Assembly: GCA_021204765.1 (NCBI GenBank)
Contig: JAJPYU010000062.1
Span: forward strand, 1-8,761
Reading direction: 5' to 3'
DNA length: 8,761 nucleotides
Source: Clostridiales bacterium
GTDB taxonomy: Bacteria; Bacillota; Clostridia; Lachnospirales; Lachnospiraceae
The position numbers and the translations under genes were made by a program. Under the pieces are notes generated by a model. That model did no database searches, was not told the DNA's origin, and was given only the letters and a program-made list of their open reading frames with translations. Shown here piece after piece: positions 7,414-8,761 of this stretch (the first letter of the stretch is position 1; every line of letters starts with the position of its first letter).

Positions 7414-8761
7414 TCACCTCAGAAGGTGTAACTTCTTTGATATTTTAATTATAAATGCCCCCCTGGGGAAGCTCTGTAAGTCGGTCTCCGTAAGGCCGCC
7501 GGTCAGGAGAAGTATCACTGCGTAACTGATGACACCGACCACTATGGCGATTATCGTCGCAATGGTGTTGCTGTGGAGGGCCATGTGGATCAACAGGTAG
7601 ACCACACCGACGATGACTCCCATGATAACTGCGGCGATAGCGGGCTTTACGTAGGTCTTACGGATGTTAGGGCTGTAGCCGGAATAGCGCTTCACCGAGA
7701 AGCTGTTCAGTATGCACATGACCAGGGAGAAGACTATATTCCCGACTATCATAGCGTATATCCCGATGTGGAAGACATAGATGGATATGGGCAGGGAAAC
7801 GCAGTTTACAGCCAGCGCTATGACGGCGTTCCTGATGGGGATGCGCATACGGTCGATGCCCTGCAGGATCGCGTTTGACAGGGTGGATATGGAATAGAAT
7901 ATAACGCTTATGGCACCCCAGCGGAGCAGGGATCCTGCCAGATCCGTTGTAGTGTGGAAGAGCATGTTGATGATAGGCGTGGCCAGTACACCGATGCCCA
8001 CAGCGCAGGGAAAAGCGACGACCATGACGAAACGCATGGCAAGACCTATCTTCCTCTTTACCTCCGGCCTGTTCTTCCTTGCAAATGCTGCCGCCACAGC
8101 CGGGACTGAACTGGTAGCAATAGCTGTGGAAATTGCGATGGGTACATTTATAAGAACCTTATAATATCCTGAGTACACGCCCCACCAGAGAGATACGGTG
8201 TCAGCGGCATTCCCCTGATGGATGGCCAGATTCTTGAACAGCCCCTGATCCACGATGGAGACCAGATTGTAAAGGGTGGTACTGACGAGGATAGGGAGTA
8301 TTGTCAATATCAGCACCTTTATTATGGAGCGATAGCTTTCTACCTGTCCTGTGCCTGCCGTTCTCTCACTGGCAATATCCTTTTTAAAAGTCTTCCTGTA
8401 AAAGAGGAAAATGGCTATGCAGAATATCAGTCCGGCCAGAGCGCCCATGCTGGTGCCCAGGGTGCCTCCCGCGGCACCGTAGGCTTCAGCGTAATGCTGC
8501 TCTCCGCCCAGGACTGCCGCCACTCTGGTACCTTATCCGAAGAGGACAAAAGCCGCCCCGACGCTGACCACGGCATTTACTATCTGCTCAATGATCTGGG
8601 AAACGGCACTGGGAACCATGGTGCCCAGTCCCTGGAAAAAGCCTCTTATGACTCCCAGGACTGCCACAACAATGATCGTAGGTGCCAGAACCCGCAGGGC
8701 AAAGAAGCTAAGCGGAGTCTGAAAAAGCTTTGTAAGGGCACCGGCCCCGAAGAATACAACG
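7414..8761 (-). pseudogene. MOP-superfamily flippase (SpoVB/MurJ-like), 5' end outside window, interrupted by in-frame TAA
   Basis: Proteins of this family (COG2244) flip lipid-linked sugars across the cytoplasmic membrane for spore cortex, cell wall or surface polysaccharide synthesis. One frame runs from the right edge to TGA at 7414, broken only by TAA at 8535-8533. The 75 codons before the stop include GFFQGLGTMVPSAVSQIIEQ and IVNAVVSVGAAFVLFG, and the frame resumes with GTRVAAVLGGEQHYAEAYGA then AGGTLGTSMGALAGL, a typical continuous SpoVB-like segment. After the break a GTG at 8523 opens 369 residues with about eight to ten hydrophobic spans and the family motif QGIDRMRIPIRNA at 221-233. 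The basic tail ends in KISKKLHLLR. About 100 N-terminal residues probably lie beyond the window. Since a single base change of a Tyr codon would give TAA and no other lesion is seen, this is a very recent pseudogene, a base error, or a split gene restarting at GTG. The exact substrate cannot be told. Confidence 0.8.
8521..8535 (-). other. stop-restart junction in the flippase gene
   Basis: On the minus strand the order is TAA, GGTACCAGA, GTG. The GTG at 8523 is in the same frame as the codons before the stop and nine bases after it. The TAAGG overlapping the stop is a poor ribosome-binding site, though ribosomes ending at the TAA could in principle reinitiate. The resulting fragment would begin in a loop between membrane helices, so independent function is doubtful. 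Confidence 0.45.

Noticed and set aside
8533..8535. TAA reassigned to a sense codon
   Set aside because: TAA serves as the terminal stop of mutS in this window and all other genes end cleanly, so a changed genetic code is not supported.

Overview
The window is a stretch of bacterial chromosome in which every supported gene lies on the minus strand, so transcription runs from high to low coordinates. The organism is probably a member of the Clostridia (Bacillota), most likely Lachnospiraceae-like. This is inferred from the strong AAGGAG ribosome-binding sites, the adjacent mutS-mutL pair, a MutL with its own endonuclease motif (as in bacteria without MutH), the SpoVB-type flippase, and the frequent ATA and AGG codons. 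No mobile element, CRISPR array, tRNA or rRNA was seen.

Layout in the direction of transcription. (1) At 8761-7414 is the body of a MOP-superfamily (SpoVB/MurJ-like) lipid-linked glycan flippase. Its 5' end is outside the window and it is interrupted by an in-frame TAA at 8535-8533. (2) At 7357-6119 is a flavoprotein of the HI0933/YhiN/BaiN-like family (COG2081). (3) At 6122-4572 is a second, unrelated flavoprotein (COG2509-type FAD-dependent dehydrogenase), joined to the first by a 4-base ATGA overlap. (4) A gap of about 90 bases follows, then mutS at 4481-1821. (5) A gap of 86 bases with two small inverted repeats follows, then mutL from 1734 to the left edge, where it runs off the window after 578 codons.

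How the genes work together: MutS recognises mismatches and recruits MutL. This MutL carries the DQHA(X)2E(X)4E metal-binding motif and so should nick the newly made strand itself, and MutS has a QMSLF sliding-clamp motif. The two flavoproteins have clear FAD-binding signatures but no settled function. Their overlap suggests coupled expression; a role in mismatch repair is not implied by the sequence. The flippase is either a recent pseudogene, a split gene or a base error.

No convincing undescribed system was found. The observations most worth checking are the nonsense codon in the flippase, the coupled flavoprotein pair next to the mismatch-repair genes, and the hairpin touching the mutL ribosome-binding site.
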